From Sulfurimonas sp. (GTDB taxonomy: Bacteria; Campylobacterota; Campylobacteria; Campylobacterales; Sulfurimonadaceae), in NCBI GenBank assembly GCA_003978465.1, contig QNZS01000049.1, positions 1 to 56,378 of the forward strand: DNA of 56,378 nt, given 5' to 3'. Below are positions 44,507-54,072 of this stretch, piece after piece. How positions within the stretch are numbered: position 1 is the stretch's first letter; each line of letters starts with the position of its first letter. The notes beneath the pieces were generated by a model. The model ran no database searches and was not told where the DNA came from. It saw only the letters and a program-made list of their open reading frames with translations. Position numbers and translations under genes: made by a program.

Positions 44507-45532
44507 ATGCAAAGAATATACTTAGACGAAAAAGAGCCAATACATTTTAAATTTGAACAAAATCAAGAAGATTTTATTGTCGATGAGATAGGTTTAGAGT
44601 GGAAGGGAAGTGGTAATTTTTCTATTTATCATGTGAAAAAAGTAGAGATAACTACATGGGATATGATAGCTGTATTTGCAGACTTTTTAAATATAAATGC
44701 AGAGAAGATAGGTTATGCAGGACTAAAAGACAAGCATGCAACTACGACACAGTATATAAGTATAGAGTCAAAGTACGAGAGAGAGTTAAAAAAGTTTAAA
44801 CATCCTCAGATAAAGATACTCACTGGGACAAGACATTCACACTCTATTCGTATGGGTGACTTAATTGGCAACCGTTTTAGTATAAACCTTTTTGAAGTGA
44901 ACCAAATTCAAGCAGGACAGATAGAAAAACTAGCACGTAAAAGTGAAAAACTTGGACTTCCAAACTACTTTGGTTACCAGCGTTTTGGTCGTGATGGTGA
45001 CTCTATAGAACAAGCAAACAAAATGATAGAAGGTGACTTACACATAGAAGATTCTAAACTCAAAAAGTTTTTGATTTCTATTTATCAAAGTGTTCGTTTT
45101 AACGACTGGTTAGCAGAACGTGTTCAGATGAGTCGTGATGAAAATAACAATAAATTTTTACTTGTTGAAGGTGATTTGTACCAAGACTTAAAAGGAAAAC
45201 TCTTTACTCCTAAAAACCCTCAACAGAAGGACTTTGAAGCTAAAAAGGTAGTACCTACTGGTTTACTTTGTGGTCGTGGCGTTTACCGTTCTCAAGGCAA
45301 AGCTGCTGAGATAGAAGCAAAGTATGATGATGGATTTCTTTATGACAAGGGCTTGCGTCGTAATGCTATTATCTTTCCAAAAGATGTAGAGATGAAGTAT
45401 ACAGATGGTTTTGATAAAATGCACATCGCATTTACATTACCAAAAGGTTCTTATGCAACTGTATTTTTAGAAAATATTGCAAGTAAAGAGTTTAAGGCTA
45501 AAAAGGTTAAAAAACCACAAGTAAATAGGTAG
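44507..45532 (+). CDS. truD: tRNA pseudouridine(13) synthase
   Basis: Makes pseudouridine 13 in tRNA-Glu. 341 residues. GYAGLKDKHATTTQYIS (about 67-83) holds the catalytic Asp in the K-D-K-x-A motif; GNRFSINLF, GLPNYFGYQRFGRDG and GLLCGRG are TruD marks. AAAGGG precedes the ATG. Ends three bases before the opposing cation-efflux gene. Confidence 0.96.
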   Translation: MQRIYLDEKEPIHFKFEQNQEDFIVDEIGLEWKGSGNFSIYHVKKVEITTWDMIAVFADFLNINAEKIGYAGLKDKHATTTQYISIESKYERELKKFKHPQIKILTGTRHSHSIRMGDLIGNRFSINLFEVNQIQAGQIEKLARKSEKLGLPNYFGYQRFGRDGDSIEQANKMIEGDLHIEDSKLKKFLISIYQSVRFNDWLAERVQMSRDENNNKFLLVEGDLYQDLKGKLFTPKNPQQKDFEAKKVVPTGLLCGRGVYRSQGKAAEIEAKYDDGFLYDKGLRRNAIIFPKDVEMKYTDGFDKMHIAFTLPKGSYATVFLENIASKEFKAKKVKKPQVNR

Positions 45533-45535
45533 GTC

Positions 45536-46429
45536 TTACCACTCCTCTTTTTCCTCGTTTAACTCAGAATCATCGTAGGGGTCCATATGCATAAGTATGT
45601 GAGACTTTTTTTCTCCAAAATATTTTTTTATCTTTTCTTCAATCTTATCCGATACTAAATGTGCATCATACAAGGAGATACTCGCATTAAAAACTGCATG
45701 CACGGAAACAAACACATGAGATGCAGATTCTCTGGTTTGAAGATAGTGATAGGTTTGAATAATAGGTTCTACTTCTAGTATCTCTTTTATCGCATTTATA
45801 TCCTTTTCTGGTAGTGCTGCATCAAGGAGCATTAAAACACCATCTTTGATGATAGGTACCGCTGAGTAAATCATATACAAAGAGATAGCAATTCCTAAAA
45901 TAGGATCTATTAGCTGTTCCCCTGTATAAGAGATAGCAGCTAGTGTAAATAAAACTGCACCATTTGAGAAAAGGTCTGTTTCATAATGAAGTGCATCTGA
46001 ACGGATTACAAGGTTGTTTGTTTTTTTTGAAACATAGCGTAAAAACAGTACTAAGAATGCAGTGATTCCAAATGAGAGAAGCATAACGATAACACTCTCA
46101 TTCATAAAAGCTATCTCTTTAGGGTGTACGATTTTAAGTAAGGCATTATAGAGGATAAAAAGAGCTGAGAAGAGTATAACAGCACCCTCTATAACTGCGG
46201 CAAGAGGTTCTATCTTACTGCGTCCAAATTGGAACTGACTATCAGGATTCTTTTCACTGTTATGTAGGGCGAAATAATTAAAAAGTGATACTAAGAGGTC
46301 TAACATAGAGTCGATTGCTGAAGCTAGTATCGCGATACTTCCACTAAAAATAGCAACACTCATTTTTAGTACTACAAGAACGCCTGCGACAGATGTTGAG
46401 ACAAGAGTTGCTTTTTTCTCTAAGCGCAT
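45536..46429 (-). CDS. Cation diffusion facilitator (FieF-type)
   Basis: 297 residues, six membrane helices and a cytoplasmic C-terminal domain. Zinc/iron site: ASAIDSMLDLL in helix 2 and SDALHYETDLFSN in helix 5 (D-x3-D and H/D-x3-D). The C-terminal domain has LQTRESASHVFVSVHAVFNAS and HILMHMDPYDDS with metal His residues. Substrate probably Fe2+ or Zn2+, exported in exchange for protons. Single gene. Confidence 0.9.
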   Translation of the reverse strand: MRLEKKATLVSTSVAGVLVVLKMSVAIFSGSIAILASAIDSMLDLLVSLFNYFALHNSEKNPDSQFQFGRSKIEPLAAVIEGAVILFSALFILYNALLKIVHPKEIAFMNESVIVMLLSFGITAFLVLFLRYVSKKTNNLVIRSDALHYETDLFSNGAVLFTLAAISYTGEQLIDPILGIAISLYMIYSAVPIIKDGVLMLLDAALPEKDINAIKEILEVEPIIQTYHYLQTRESASHVFVSVHAVFNASISLYDAHLVSDKIEEKIKKYFGEKKSHILMHMDPYDDSELNEEKEEW

Positions 46430-46500
46430 AAAAATATTCCTTAGTTAATTTAGATACAATTATAGTAAAATAAATATACTATAGTGATTAAGTGATTAAA

Positions 46501-47394
46501 ATGAATTTAGAAAAGTTAAGAGTAGAGAGACAAAAGTGGATGACTTGGAAAAACATAGCACCACTACGCAGTGTTATAGATAACTTAGAAGAGCTTGAAG
46601 CTAAAGTTACTTTAGGGGATGTAATAAAAATAGATGCAGACTTAGATGATGATAAGTTACTTCTTGATGCAAAAGCTCTTATGCCCTGGCGTAAGGGTCC
46701 GTTTGAGATAGGAAGTACATTTATCGATACTGAGTGGCAAAGTAATATAAAATATAACTTACTCCGTCCCCATTTTAATTTAAAAAATAAGCGTGTTGCC
46801 GATATAGGTTGTAACAATGGTTATTATATGTTCAGAATGCTTGAAGATAAGCCAAAATCTCTTGTAGGTTTTGATCCTTCACCCCTGTATAAAACACAGT
46901 TTGATTTTATAAACCATTTTGTAAAGAGCGATATTGTTTATGAACTTTTAGGTGTAGAACATGTAGAGTTTTATGAAGAGAAGTTTGATACTATCTTCTG
47001 TTTAGGTGTTTTGTATCACAGAAGTGACCCAGTAGCAATGTTAAAACAACTATATAAGGGTCTGGATAAAAAAGGTGAGGTAATTTTAGATACTTTCTAT
47101 ATAAAAGGTGAAGGGGAGATGGCATTATGTCCTGAGTCTTCTTACTCAAAGATACCAAACATCTATTTTGTTCCAACTATATCGGCACTAAAAAACTGGT
47201 GCTTACGTGCTGGATTTGAGAGTTTTGAAGTTTTAGAAATAAGTGTTACAGAGTCTAATGAGCAGAGAAAAACAGAGTGGATAGAGGGACAATCTTTAGA
47301 AGACTTCCTTGATCCAAATGATAGTACTAAAACTGTAGAAGGGTATCCTGCTCCAGCAAGAGTTTATGTAAGATTAATAAAGGACAAGAAATAA
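46501..47394 (+). CDS. cmoB: tRNA uridine 34 carboxymethyltransferase CmoB
   Basis: Transfers carboxymethyl from carboxy-SAM to 5-hydroxyuridine 34 in tRNA. About 298 residues. [21 protein letters not shown] motif [15 protein letters not shown] (near 97-111), [12 protein letters not shown], and [11 protein letters not shown] are CmoB marks. ATG 46501 chosen; a GTG at 46492 is open too. No RBS is visible for either. cmoA, its partner, is not in the window. Overlaps the next gene by one base. Confidence 0.93.
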   Translation: MNLEKLRVERQKWMTWKNIAPLRSVIDNLEELEAKVTLGDVIKIDADLDDDKLLLDAKALMPWRKGPFEIGSTFIDTEWQSNIKYNLLRPHFNLKNKRVADIGCNNGYYMFRMLEDKPKSLVGFDPSPLYKTQFDFINHFVKSDIVYELLGVEHVEFYEEKFDTIFCLGVLYHRSDPVAMLKQLYKGLDKKGEVILDTFYIKGEGEMALCPESSYSKIPNIYFVPTISALKNWCLRAGFESFEVLEISVTESNEQRKTEWIEGQSLEDFLDPNDSTKTVEGYPAPARVYVRLIKDKK

Positions 47395-47885
47395 TGGCTA
47401 ATCAAGAAGAATTAGAAGAAGAATTGCAAATTGATTATAATGAAAATGAGGTTATGCTTAGTACACATGAGTGTGTTAATTCTGATTTATGTGGTAAAGT
47501 TCTAGTACTCGAACAGGGTTATGTAGAAACAAGACTTAGTACAATTTCTGAAATGGTTGCGGATGATCTAGGACTTATACATGGTGGTTTTATTTTTGGT
47601 GCAGCTGATTATGCAGCTATGCTCGCTGTAAATGAACAAAATGTAGTGTTAGTTGCTAGTAACTGTCAGTTTCTTTCTCCTGTAAAGTTTCATGATGAAG
47701 TAACATTTATTGCAAGAGTTCGTAATAAAGAGGGAAGAAAGCGTAATATTCATGTTGAAGGGTATGTTCTTGATATTAAAGTATTTGAGGGTGAGTTTAA
47801 AACAGTGGTAACAGATCAGCATGTTTTAAAACTTAAATTACTTGATGAAAACGGTGAACATCTAGAGGGTGAACCTATCGTTTAG
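47394..47885 (+). CDS. Hotdog-fold thioesterase-like protein
   Basis: 163 residues. The segment LGLIHGGFIFGAADYAAMLAVNEQNVVLVASNCQFLSPVKFHDEVTFIARV is a PaaI/FabZ-like hotdog core with the H-GG pattern of acyl-CoA thioesterases. The first 40 residues are acidic. Substrate unknown. Translationally coupled to cmoB; the 3' end overlaps the opposing methyltransferase gene by 11 bases. Confidence 0.8.
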   Translation: MANQEELEEELQIDYNENEVMLSTHECVNSDLCGKVLVLEQGYVETRLSTISEMVADDLGLIHGGFIFGAADYAAMLAVNEQNVVLVASNCQFLSPVKFHDEVTFIARVRNKEGRKRNIHVEGYVLDIKVFEGEFKTVVTDQHVLKLKLLDENGEHLEGEPIV

Positions 47886-48471
47886 CACTTAGTAAAAACA
47901 CCCCGAAATCTCTTTGGGGTTTGTTTATAGTAGCGATATTTTCAAATGTTACATCTTTAAAGCCACATTTTTTTACAATTTCACACAGTGCTGCTTCAAG
48001 AAAACCAAAATGGTAAACACCTGAATTTTCAGAGTGAAAGCTTCCATCTTCTTTCTCTAAATCGGCGATTGCTATAAAACCACCCTCTGAGAGATTTTTA
48101 TAGATACTGTGAAAAAATGCTTCTAAATCTTCTACATGATGTAGGGTCATTGAACTAATAATACCATCAAATATATCACTTAAAGGTTCTTTTACGATAT
48201 CTTGTTCAAGAGCCTCAATGGAAAGTTCAGAAGTGTTTTTCTCTCGAAGTTTACTAAGCATACTAAGAGATATATCTACACCAAAAACTTTTTTCACTTC
48301 TTTCGCAATTTCAAAGCCTAAAAGACCAGTTCCCACACCAAAGTCCATTATGCTCATGTCTTTGTTTAAATCAAATTTCTTTTTAATAGCTTTTGCAATA
48401 CTTAGTGGTGTACTTTTTTTTGTAGTATTCTTATCCCAGTTCTCTGCCTTATCTTTAAAGAAATCTGACAT
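47875..48471 (-). CDS. Class I SAM-dependent methyltransferase
   Basis: 198 residues. SAM motif I MDFGVGTGLLGFEIAKE (41-57), motif II VFGVDIS, EQDIVKEPL, motif post-II DGIISSMTLHHVEDLEAFF. Begins SDFFKDKAENWD, similar to the UbiE/YcgJ type. Substrate unknown, likely small molecule. Starts right after the MBL gene stop on the same strand (no gap). Confidence 0.88.
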   Translation of the reverse strand: MSDFFKDKAENWDKNTTKKSTPLSIAKAIKKKFDLNKDMSIMDFGVGTGLLGFEIAKEVKKVFGVDISLSMLSKLREKNTSELSIEALEQDIVKEPLSDIFDGIISSMTLHHVEDLEAFFHSIYKNLSEGGFIAIADLEKEDGSFHSENSGVYHFGFLEAALCEIVKKCGFKDVTFENIATINKPQRDFGVFLLSAKR

Positions 48472-49065
48472 TTATAAACCCCTTAACCAGTGGTCTACAT
48501 GTTCTTGCTCTTGTTTTATAGTTGTTTTTCCACCATGACCAGGATAGACAGTCTTGTTAAAGTCGAGTTGTTTAAACTTTTGAAGTGAGGCTTTCATATC
48601 ACTAGGACTAGACATCGGAAAATCTGTTCTACCGATACTACTTTTAAAAATAAAATCACCACTAAACATGGCATCTTCTATCTCTATAGTAGAGCATCCT
48701 GGACAGTGTCCTGGAAAGTGACGAAATTTTACTTTTATTCCATCAAAGTCCAACTCTTCATCACCTTTTATAATAACATCTGGAAATGAAGGTGGTAGGT
48801 CTGGCATCCATGAACTATCACAAAGAAAAGGAACATCGCCTTCTGGAGTATAAAGGTCAATTCCATACTCTTCTTGAACCTGTGTATTAGACCAAACATG
48901 ATCAAAATGACCATGTGTATTTAAGATAGCGACAGGATTTGTAACATTACATTTGATCCATTCCAATGAGTTTACTCCAGGATCTATGATGAAATCTTTT
49001 CCCTTAAGACTCACAATGTAGCAGTTTGTCTGATAGACTCCCATAGGTTGAACTTTTATAGTCAT
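48472..49065 (-). CDS. MBL-fold hydrolase (glyoxalase II-like)
   Basis: 197 residues. THGHFDHVW (50-58) gives H-x-H-x-DH, with further metal ligands in FPGHCPGCS, FSGDFIFKSSIGRTDFP and VYPGHGGKTT. This is the compact YcbL-like type of hydroxyacylglutathione hydrolase family. Probably binds two zinc/iron ions. Heads a leftward pair with the methyltransferase; shares a 34-base promoter region with the DUF455 gene. Confidence 0.92.
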   Translation of the reverse strand: MTIKVQPMGVYQTNCYIVSLKGKDFIIDPGVNSLEWIKCNVTNPVAILNTHGHFDHVWSNTQVQEEYGIDLYTPEGDVPFLCDSSWMPDLPPSFPDVIIKGDEELDFDGIKVKFRHFPGHCPGCSTIEIEDAMFSGDFIFKSSIGRTDFPMSSPSDMKASLQKFKQLDFNKTVYPGHGGKTTIKQEQEHVDHWLRGL

Positions 49066-49099
49066 ATTTATCTCTTTTTTATGCAGATTATAGCATTAT
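49066..49099. promoter_or_regulatory. 34-bp divergent promoter region
   Basis: Only 34 bases separate the two start codons. The minus strand has TATAAT at 49092-49087 for the MBL gene; the plus strand has TATAGC at 49089-49094, six bases before the DUF455 ATG. The -10 boxes overlap, so the two promoters should exclude one another, and the plus-strand mRNA would be leaderless. Confidence 0.45.
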
Positions 49100-49921
49100 A
49101 TGACTATGAACTATTTTAAGATTTTAGAAACAATTTTACGTGCACCAAACCCTTTACAAAAGATAGAAATGTTTCATGATTTTTATGAGAAATATAAAGA
49201 AGGTAATATTAGCTTTGAAGAATGTAGCCCAGCTTTAAAGTTTGATAAACCTTCATATTTTCCATTTTGTACCTCAGTCCCTCCTCAAGATGTTCCAAAA
49301 CGTAAGAACCTTACAGCAGTAGATGGACAGATAAACCTTATTCATGCTGTAGCCCACATCGAGTACTCAGCTATCGACTTGGCTCTTGATAGTGCATATC
49401 GGTTTAGTGGTTTACCCAAGGCATATTATGATGACTGGTTAGCAGTGGCAGATGATGAGATTCGTCATTTTTTGATGTTAGAAAAACTACTCCAAGACTT
49501 AGACTCTACTTATGGAAGTGTTATAGTACATGATGCCTTATATGAAGCGGGACAAAAGACTATAGACTTAGTAGAACGAATGGCTGTTGTGCCGAGGTAC
49601 TTAGAAGCAAATGGACTTGATGCAACACCGATGATACTCAAAAAGTTAAAAAAATTACCTGGTAGTGAGGGTGTTCAAAAAATAATTGATGTATTAACTA
49701 TTATTTTAGATGAAGAAGTGGATCATGTAAAAAAAGGGGATGTTTGGTTCTCTTATGTATGTGAGAAAAAGGGTTTTTCAACAGATATTTTCTTTGATAT
49801 CATATCGAAGTACTATCCAAGAAGTTTTTTAAGACCAAATGACTTAAACATCGAGGCTAGAAAAAAAGCTGGATTTTCTTGTAAAGAGTTGAAGTTTATG
49901 GCAAAAAAAGAAGTCTGTTAA
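49100..49921 (+). CDS. DUF455 ferritin-like protein
   Basis: 273 residues, mostly helical. Di-iron ligands: AHIEYSAIDLALD near 89-101, DDEIRHFLM near 123-131, and DEEVDHVKKGD near 202-212, spaced as in ferritin-like DUF455 proteins. VPPQDVPKRKNL before the first helix is also typical. Role unknown: RNA modification (MiaE-like) or oxidation chemistry have been suggested for related folds. An in-frame ATG two codons on (MNYF) is an alternative start. No RBS visible. Confidence 0.85.
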   Translation: MTMNYFKILETILRAPNPLQKIEMFHDFYEKYKEGNISFEECSPALKFDKPSYFPFCTSVPPQDVPKRKNLTAVDGQINLIHAVAHIEYSAIDLALDSAYRFSGLPKAYYDDWLAVADDEIRHFLMLEKLLQDLDSTYGSVIVHDALYEAGQKTIDLVERMAVVPRYLEANGLDATPMILKKLKKLPGSEGVQKIIDVLTIILDEEVDHVKKGDVWFSYVCEKKGFSTDIFFDIISKYYPRSFLRPNDLNIEARKKAGFSCKELKFMAKKEVC

Positions 49922-49930
49922 ACACAGTAG

Positions 49931-50212
49931 CTATTTTTTTTCTTTAAATTTATAATACAGATGGTTTAAATACTTAGCAACATCTAGACTTTCATCATCA
50001 AACCAAGTTATGTCGTTAGAAAAACGACAAGCATCTACAACTTGAGTTAACTTTTTAAAATTATCAACCTTACCTATTTTAGGACTAAAGTCTACTTCTG
50101 TGTGACATGACATACAAGAGGCATCATCAAACAACTCTTCTGCTTCTTGATACTGGGCAAAGAGTGAGATACTTGAAAGTAACCATGAAATGATTAGTAT
50201 TCTTTTAAACAT
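49931..50212 (-). CDS. Small periplasmic monoheme cytochrome c
   Basis: 93 residues, signal peptide (MFKRILIISWLLSSISLFA), one heme site CMSCH (33-37), and the class I end helix VAKYLNHLYYKF. No Met occurs after the heme motif, so the usual Met axial ligand is lacking; the sixth ligand may be His, Lys or open. Likely a soluble electron carrier. Convergent with the DUF455 gene, 9 bases between. Confidence 0.85.
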   Translation of the reverse strand: MFKRILIISWLLSSISLFAQYQEAEELFDDASCMSCHTEVDFSPKIGKVDNFKKLTQVVDACRFSNDITWFDDESLDVAKYLNHLYYKFKEKK

Positions 50213-50293
50213 TTTAAATCTCCATAAGAATAAGTTATCTTTTTACATAGTAGTTCTTTTAATCTTAAAGTTTAACTTGTTACCAAACTTAGT

Positions 50294-50299
50294 TATAAT
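50294..50299 (+). promoter_or_regulatory. -10 box of nadE
   Basis: TATAAT 37 bases before the nadE ATG, in the 124-base divergent gap with the cytochrome gene. Confidence 0.5.
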
Positions 50300-50336
50300 T
50301 ATATTAGTTAATAATTTGTAAAGGTTTTGTATTTCA

Positions 50337-51143
50337 ATGAGTAAATATAGTCAAATAACTGAGTACCTAGAATGTTTTTTAGAAAATGAAGTTAAAAAAA
50401 CAGGACTTAAAAAAGCTGTAATTGGTTTAAGCGGGGGTCTAGATTCGGCTGTTGTTGCTGTTTTAGCAGAGGCTGTATTTAAAGATAACTTATTATGCAT
50501 AAAAATGCCATCTCAATATTCCTCACAGAGTTCACTAGATGATGCAAATGAGTTGTGTAGAGACTTCTCACTAAATGCGATAACAGCATCGATAGAACCA
50601 ATGCTTAGAGCATATCAAGAGTTAAACCCTGAGCTTAACAACTTAAGAAAAGGAAACTTCTCTTCACGTATGAGAATGTCTACTCTTTTTGACATAAGTG
50701 CAAGAGAAGGTGCCTTAGTCTTAGGTACAAGCAACAAGAGTGAATTAATGCTTGGTTATGGAACAGTCTATGGGGATTTAGCTTCGGCTGTCAACCCAAT
50801 AGGTGATCTGTATAAGAGTGAAGTGTTTGAACTTGCAGAGTACTTAGGTGTAAGTAAATGTATCATAAAAAAACCTCCCTCAGCGGACTTGTGGGATGGA
50901 CAAAGTGATGAAGAAGATCTTGGTTATACCTATGCACAGCTAGATACAGCGATGAAACTTTATGTAGAAGAGAGATTCTCCCGTGAAAAAATAATCGAAA
51001 TAGGTATAAATGAGAAAATGTTAGATATGATAATAGAAAGAATTTTTTCTAATCATTTTAAGAGAAAAATGCCTGTTATTGCAAAACTAACATCAAGAAC
51101 AGTAGGACATGATTTTAATTATCCAAGAGATATAACTCTATAA
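50337..51143 (+). CDS. nadE: NH3-dependent NAD+ synthetase
   Basis: Amidates deamido-NAD. 268 residues, single domain with no glutaminase, hence ammonia-dependent. ATP motif LSGGLDSAVV (31-40), GTSNKSELMLGYGTVYGD, PIGDLYKSEV, and KPPSADLWDGQSDEEDLG. AAAGG lies 12 bases before the ATG. Followed by the DegT gene after 10 bases. Confidence 0.96.
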   Translation: MSKYSQITEYLECFLENEVKKTGLKKAVIGLSGGLDSAVVAVLAEAVFKDNLLCIKMPSQYSSQSSLDDANELCRDFSLNAITASIEPMLRAYQELNPELNNLRKGNFSSRMRMSTLFDISAREGALVLGTSNKSELMLGYGTVYGDLASAVNPIGDLYKSEVFELAEYLGVSKCIIKKPPSADLWDGQSDEEDLGYTYAQLDTAMKLYVEERFSREKIIEIGINEKMLDMIIERIFSNHFKRKMPVIAKLTSRTVGHDFNYPRDITL

Positions 51144-51153
51144 AGGAAAAAAA

Positions 51154-52275
51154 ATGAAAATACCATTTAATAAATATGAAAGCTCTCGTGATGCACACTC
51201 GTATGTAAGCGATACTCTCGATGGAGAGGATGTAAACCAGGTAGAAGAACTCGAGAGAGAATTTGCTGATTATGTTGGAGCTGATTATGTACTTGCTACT
51301 TCTCATGGAACTTCAGCCCTGCATTTAGCGATGTTAGCACTTGATCTAAAACGTGGTGATAAAGTAGTATGTTCAGTTAATGCACACCCAAGTGTGCCTG
51401 AAGTAGTACGTCATTTTGATGCTGAACCAGTATTTATAGATATTGATGCAGATTCATATAATATAAACCTTGATAAACTTGATGTTTACCTAGATGAGAA
51501 TAAAAGTAAAAAACTCAAAGCTGTGATTATTACTCACCTTGGAGGAGCAACTGTAGACTTAGCACGTGTATACTCAATGGCTAAATGCTATAGTGTTAAG
51601 ATAGTTGAAGATGCTAGTGATGCTCTTGGTGCAACATACAAAGGTGCAAAGATAGGTTCAACTGGTGCAGATATAGTATGTTTTAACTTCTCTCCACATT
51701 TAAAGAAGAACATCTGTAATGGTGGTATGCTTGTAACAAACAATGATGAGATTATTGAGAGAGCTAGATTACTTATGAATCATGCAATTGTTCGTAATGA
51801 GAATGAACTTGATTATATTTATGATGTTATAGATATTGGTAACGACTACTCTTTAAGTCCTCTAAATGCAGCCTATATCCGTGCTATGGTTTCTGATCAA
51901 GATGCAGTTATACAGAGACAACAAACGATAGCTACTATGTATTCTAGTGCTCTTGGTAGTATAAATCATATTACTGTACCTATTAACGAAAATGAAGAAA
52001 ATCCTTTCTCTTTATATGTGATAAAAATTGATAAGAACCGTGATTCTTTTGCCATTGAACTAAAAAATGTTGGGATAGGAACAGGGCTTCATTATATTCC
52101 ACTTCACCTACTTTCTTACTACAAAACAAAGTACTCTTTAAGAGTAAATGATTATCCAGTTGCACTTCGCTCGTATCAACAAGTGCTCTCACTTCCAATA
52201 TATGCTAATATGAGTGATGCTGAGGTAAAATTAGTTATAGATAAAGTGAAAAAAATAGCTAAAACAAGAGTGTAG
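51154..52275 (+). CDS. DegT/DnrJ/EryC1-family PLP aminotransferase
   Basis: 373 residues. PLP features: SHGTSALHLAM (50-60), Asp153 in VEDASDALG, and Schiff-base Lys184 in NFSPHLKKNICNGGM. The family makes amino sugars for O-antigen, glycoprotein or other surface glycans. N-terminal IPFNKYESSRDAH differs from the standard IP-x-x-x-P. No sugar genes lie beside it; next is lpxK, which at least fits envelope sugars. AAAGGA precedes the ATG. Confidence 0.88.
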   Translation: MKIPFNKYESSRDAHSYVSDTLDGEDVNQVEELEREFADYVGADYVLATSHGTSALHLAMLALDLKRGDKVVCSVNAHPSVPEVVRHFDAEPVFIDIDADSYNINLDKLDVYLDENKSKKLKAVIITHLGGATVDLARVYSMAKCYSVKIVEDASDALGATYKGAKIGSTGADIVCFNFSPHLKKNICNGGMLVTNNDEIIERARLLMNHAIVRNENELDYIYDVIDIGNDYSLSPLNAAYIRAMVSDQDAVIQRQQTIATMYSSALGSINHITVPINENEENPFSLYVIKIDKNRDSFAIELKNVGIGTGLHYIPLHLLSYYKTKYSLRVNDYPVALRSYQQVLSLPIYANMSDAEVKLVIDKVKKIAKTRV

Positions 52276-52283
52276 ATTTTTCT

Positions 52284-53159
52284 TTGAAAAATTATCTTGT
52301 ATTTTGGATTGAGAAGTACTTTTACAACCCAAGCCTCTTCCAACAAGTTCTCTCCTTTTGTTTACTTCCGCTCTCCTTTTTGTATTGTTTTTTAATGTGG
52401 CTTCATTTTAAGAGTAAAAAAGCCCAAGACTTTGGTTTAGATATCATTAGTGTTGGTAACCTAACTGTTGGTGGTAGTGGTAAAACTCCTTTAGTTATAG
52501 CCCTCGCAAAATCTCATGAAAATGTAGCGATAATATTACGTGGTTACAAGAGAGACTCCTCTGGACTTTATGTAGTAAAAGACAAAAAAAATATACTGTA
52601 TGATGTGAATATCAGCGGTGATGAAGCGATGATCTATGCACATAAACTCCCAAATGCAATTGTTATAGTGAGTGAAGATAGAAAAGAGGGTATAAAAAAA
52701 GCAAAAGAGATGGGCGTGACAAGTGTATTTTTAGATGATGCTTACTCCAAACACGATATAAAAAAGAAAGATATTCTCATAGAAGTAACAACTTCAAATA
52801 ATAGATGTCTTCCCTCAGGTCCATATCGTGAGAGACTTTGGAAGGGTAAAAAAGTGAGTGTTTATAAAGAAGGTAGAGACTTTAAGCGCCGGGTTGAGTT
52901 GAAAAATTCTACACAAAGAATGTCACTTGTAACAGCTATCGCACGGCCAGAGCGCCTTGATGAATTTTTGCCACAAGTTGTGAGTAAAAACTATTTTGCT
53001 GATCATCATGCTTTTACAAAAGAGGAACTTTTAGAGATTTTATACAAAGATAAATCAGACTCTCTTTTAGTGACTTATAAAGATTATGTAAAAGTAGTGA
53101 ACTTCAATTTACCTCTTTCTTTACTTGATTTAGAAGTAGAACTTCTCCGTTCTTTATAA
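52284..53159 (+). CDS. lpxK: Tetraacyldisaccharide 4'-kinase
   Basis: Phosphorylates the 4' position of lipid A precursor at the inner membrane. 291 residues, start TTG 52284 (no ATG nearby), N-terminal membrane helix about 20-40, P-loop VGNLTVGGSGKTP (about 57-69), ILRGYKRDSSG, SGDEAMIYA, and VSEDRKEGIKKA. LDDAYSKHDIKKKD gives the DD-x-x-(Q/S)H motif. LpxK normally has about 310-330 residues. Weak RBS. Confidence 0.93.
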   Translation: MKNYLVFWIEKYFYNPSLFQQVLSFCLLPLSFLYCFLMWLHFKSKKAQDFGLDIISVGNLTVGGSGKTPLVIALAKSHENVAIILRGYKRDSSGLYVVKDKKNILYDVNISGDEAMIYAHKLPNAIVIVSEDRKEGIKKAKEMGVTSVFLDDAYSKHDIKKKDILIEVTTSNNRCLPSGPYRERLWKGKKVSVYKEGRDFKRRVELKNSTQRMSLVTAIARPERLDEFLPQVVSKNYFADHHAFTKEELLEILYKDKSDSLLVTYKDYVKVVNFNLPLSLLDLEVELLRSL

Positions 53160-53218
53160 AAAAACAACTTATATTTAGGTAAAATAAGAAAATTATTTAC
53201 GACATATTAGGAAAAATA

Positions 53219-54070
53219 TTGCAAGCAAAAATAGAAACAGTAAAAACACTCCTTGAAGCACTTCCATTTATTAAAGAGTTTCGTAAAGAGATAGTGGTTA
53301 TAAAGTACGGTGGTTCAGCACAAACATCACCACAGTTAAAAGAGAAGTTTGCTGAAGATATTTTACTTATGTACCTTGTTGGGATTAAACCAGTTATCAT
53401 TCACGGTGGTGGGAAAAAAATTACAGAGATGCTTGATGCTTTAAATATAGAGACTAAGTTTATCGATGGGCAACGTGTAACTACAAAAGAAGTTATGAGA
53501 ATTGCTGAGATGATTTTAAGTGGAGAAATAAACAAAGAGATAGTTTCACTACTAAACTCTCACTCTGCAAAAGCTATTGGTGTGAGTGGAAAAGATGCAC
53601 ACTTTATAAAAGCTGAAGCAAAAGACTTTGCTAAATGGGGACTTACAGGAAATATTACAGATGTAGATTCAGATGTTGTATGTAACCTAATCCGTGAAGG
53701 TTTTATCCCCGTCATTGCACCTATCGCTGCTGGATCAGAGATGGGACATCCTGGTTTTAACATAAATGCTGACCTATGTGCTTCATATGTGGCAAAAGCT
53801 ATTGGTGCAAATAAAATCATATTTTTAACAGATACATCAGGTGTTCTTAATAATGATAAAGAGCTTTTTTCATCTTTAACTAAGGCAGAAGTAGAAGTAC
53901 TTAAAGCTAACGGAACGATTCATGGTGGAATGGTACCAAAGGTTGATGCCTGTTTAGAAGCTATCGATGGTGGAGTGGATAAGGCACATATTATTGATGG
54001 TCGATTAGAACACTCTATGCTTTTAGAACTTTTTACTTCAGAGGGTGTTGGAACGGAGATAATAGGGTAA
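53219..54070 (+). CDS. argB: Acetylglutamate kinase
   Basis: Second step of arginine synthesis. 283 residues. Starts at TTG 53219 with TAGGAAAAA upstream. VIKYGGSAQTS (28-38), IHGGGKKITEML, ISGEINKEIV-like LSGEINKEIVSLL, PVIAPIAAGSEM, NINADLCASYVAKAIGANKIIFLTDTSGV and GGMVPKVDACLEAI are standard. The N-terminal helix (AKIETVKTLLEALPFIKEF) suggests the hexameric, arginine-inhibited form. Two bases before the next gene. Confidence 0.97.
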   Translation: MQAKIETVKTLLEALPFIKEFRKEIVVIKYGGSAQTSPQLKEKFAEDILLMYLVGIKPVIIHGGGKKITEMLDALNIETKFIDGQRVTTKEVMRIAEMILSGEINKEIVSLLNSHSAKAIGVSGKDAHFIKAEAKDFAKWGLTGNITDVDSDVVCNLIREGFIPVIAPIAAGSEMGHPGFNINADLCASYVAKAIGANKIIFLTDTSGVLNNDKELFSSLTKAEVEVLKANGTIHGGMVPKVDACLEAIDGGVDKAHIIDGRLEHSMLLELFTSEGVGTEIIG

Positions 54071-54072
54071 AT

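Noticed and set aside
45510..45560. Bidirectional terminator between truD and the cation efflux gene
   Set aside because: Only a five-base stem (GGTAG/TTACC) with no T run; too weak to call.
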